34,608 nt of DNA from Fulvivirga sp. (GTDB lineage Bacteria; Bacteroidota; Bacteroidia; Cytophagales; Cyclobacteriaceae): contig JANQLQ010000194.1 of assembly GCA_028280565.1 (NCBI GenBank), positions 1 through 34,608 on the forward strand. The letters are read 5' to 3'. The notes under the pieces are model-generated. The model was not told the DNA's origin, did no database searches, and saw nothing but the letters and a program-made list of their open reading frames with translations. This document shows positions 33,661 through 34,608 of the stretch, one piece after another (position 1 is the stretch's first letter; each line of letters opens with the position of its first letter). The position numbers and the translations under genes are program-made.

Positions 33661-34368
33661 ATGGATGAGCGCAGGAGGTTGAGGGGAAGCGTGAGAATGA
33701 CGCTGGCATTTGTGGCCTTGATCTGGTCCATAAAGGTAATAGAATTTGTATTCGGCCTTGATCTCAGCGAATTCGGCATACTACCCAGAAGCCTGAATGG
33801 TTCTATTGGAATAATTACCGGTCCGCTGATCCATGGGGATATTTTTCACCTCCTCTCCAATACGTTTCCCGTGCTGGTGTTAGGAATGGGGATTTTGTAT
33901 TTCTATCACGGGATAGCCCCGGCAGTGTTGAGCATGATCTATTTAATGACGGGCTTTTGGGTGTGGATCGCTGCCCGGGAGGCATATCATATTGGGGCTA
34001 GCGGATTAGTTTATGGTATGCTCACCTTCCTTCTTATGAGTGGGTTTATGCGGAAAGACCGCAGCACATTGGCATTGTCATTTGTGATCCTTTTCCTATA
34101 TGGCGGGTCATTTTTTGCAGGGATCATCCCTGAAGAAAGCCATATCTCTTGGGAATCCCATTTAATGGGAGCCATAGCAGGCATATTTTGTGCCATCTAC
34201 TTTAAAAGTTATAAACTCTCGGCCCAGCTACAACCCAGCGCCAGCGAAGATGAGGAAGCACCGGTTACCCATTACAACTACACTTATGTGCCTGGTACCA
34301 AGGAAAATTCTCCAAAAAAGTATATCAATACCATAGACCTCGATCAATTGGATCAAAAGCAAGATTGA
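33661..34368 (+). CDS. rhomboid-family intramembrane serine protease
   Basis: A 235-residue inner-membrane protein with about six helices. The active-site pair is visible: Ser114 in IGASGLVYG and His167 in WESHLMGAIAGI. The upstream motif HLLSN (His63 and Asn67) that shapes the oxyanion site is also present. Rhomboids cut substrates within or near their membrane segments. The C-terminal 50 residues are a polar cytoplasmic tail. It follows the acidic unknown by 12 bases. Its substrate is unknown. Confidence 0.93.
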   Translation: MDERRRLRGSVRMTLAFVALIWSIKVIEFVFGLDLSEFGILPRSLNGSIGIITGPLIHGDIFHLLSNTFPVLVLGMGILYFYHGIAPAVLSMIYLMTGFWVWIAAREAYHIGASGLVYGMLTFLLMSGFMRKDRSTLALSFVILFLYGGSFFAGIIPEESHISWESHLMGAIAGIFCAIYFKSYKLSAQLQPSASEDEEAPVTHYNYTYVPGTKENSPKKYINTIDLDQLDQKQD

Positions 34369-34608
34369 GATCCCTTAGCTTTCAAGGGCTAGGGTTGCAG
34401 CAAGCTTCTACTTGTAGTACACACAACATTCGCGTTCCCAGGCTTGGTAATTGTTCTTCTCCTGCCGTATACTACGAGAGGGGGCAGCTTCGTAACCCAC
34501 CCACTGGCCACGCCGGCCTACCTATGACATACTTTTTCAAAGTGATGAAAATCAAAATTTTACAAAATCCATTTTTGGGTATAACAAGCTTAAAAAACTA
34601 TCATTTTT
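34369..34608. other. end of window, no gene recognised
   Basis: Bases after the rhomboid stop show only short hairpin-like pairs such as CCCTT/AAGGG (34373-34389). An open frame from 34524 or 34545 runs off the end of the window, but nothing supports it as a gene. Confidence 0.3.

Noticed and set aside
34524-34608. Open frame from ATG 34524 or 34545 running off the window end
   Set aside because: Only 28 codons or fewer are visible, composition is A/T-rich and generic, and no domain or ribosome-binding site supports it.
1-34608. CRISPR arrays, tRNA or rRNA genes
   Set aside because: No regularly spaced repeats, cloverleaf-like intergenic segments or rRNA-like sequence were noticed by reading; a covariance-model scan was not possible here.

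Overview
The window reads as a chromosomal stretch of a Bacteroidota bacterium, most likely of the Cytophagales type (inference from gene content and style). The pointers are a LptE/SecG/MiaB/sigma-54-activator cluster in the order usual for this phylum, a 58-residue Bacteroidota histone H1-like gene, a DUF4159 protein, weak or absent Shine-Dalgarno sequences, and a few matches to the phylum's -7 promoter box TAnnTTTG. Nearly all of it is ordinary housekeeping or envelope DNA. I see no prophage, IS transposase, CRISPR array, rRNA or tRNA.

Layout. 1-361 has no gene but several inverted repeats. 362-2031 carries a DUF4159 protein (minus) and a secreted lipoprotein (plus). 2124-6365 is a minus-strand run: MMPL/RND exporter, GH113-like glycosidase, then a RES/Xre toxin-antitoxin pair. 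6533-8635 holds thymidylate synthase, a small unknown and a PabC-like aminotransferase. 8785-12347 is a plus run of L-serine dehydratase beta subunit, TolC-type outer-membrane protein and HlyD/MacA-type adaptor, closed by a terminator. 12673-15256 is a tight three-gene glycosyltransferase operon. 15305-20404 is on the minus strand: a DUF1801-like protein, a CPBP-family membrane protein with a degraded active site, Maf, a DUF1015 protein and biotin carboxylase. 20558-22081 has an alpha-oxoamine synthase (serine palmitoyltransferase-like) and the H1-like protein. 22181-24771 is a VOC protein, an AraC regulator and a divergent MFS transporter. 24833-31099 is the minus-strand cluster pabB, miaB, sigma-54 activator, lptE, a lysine-rich protein and secG. 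31236-34368 has a YceI lipoprotein divergent from gamma-carbonic anhydrase, a small membrane protein, an acidic unknown and a rhomboid protease.

How the genes fit together. Envelope building dominates: LptE (LPS export), SecG (secretion), glycosyltransferases (LPS or polysaccharide), the alpha-oxoamine synthase (probably sphingolipid), biotin carboxylase (fatty-acid precursors), the RND exporter and the TolC/HlyD pair. A second theme is folate and one-carbon metabolism (thyA, a PabC-like lyase, pabB), although these genes lie apart and no pabA is seen.

The most unusual non-coding structure is a roughly 200-bp MITE-like element at 15687-15891 with perfect 16-bp inverted ends and inner palindromes. 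Other palindromic repeats lie at 12512-12575 and in 1-361. No clearly new multi-gene system stands out. The best candidates for a second look are the MITE-like element, the CPBP protein lacking catalytic residues, the exporter/glycosidase/toxin-antitoxin run, and the acidic unknown beside the rhomboid.
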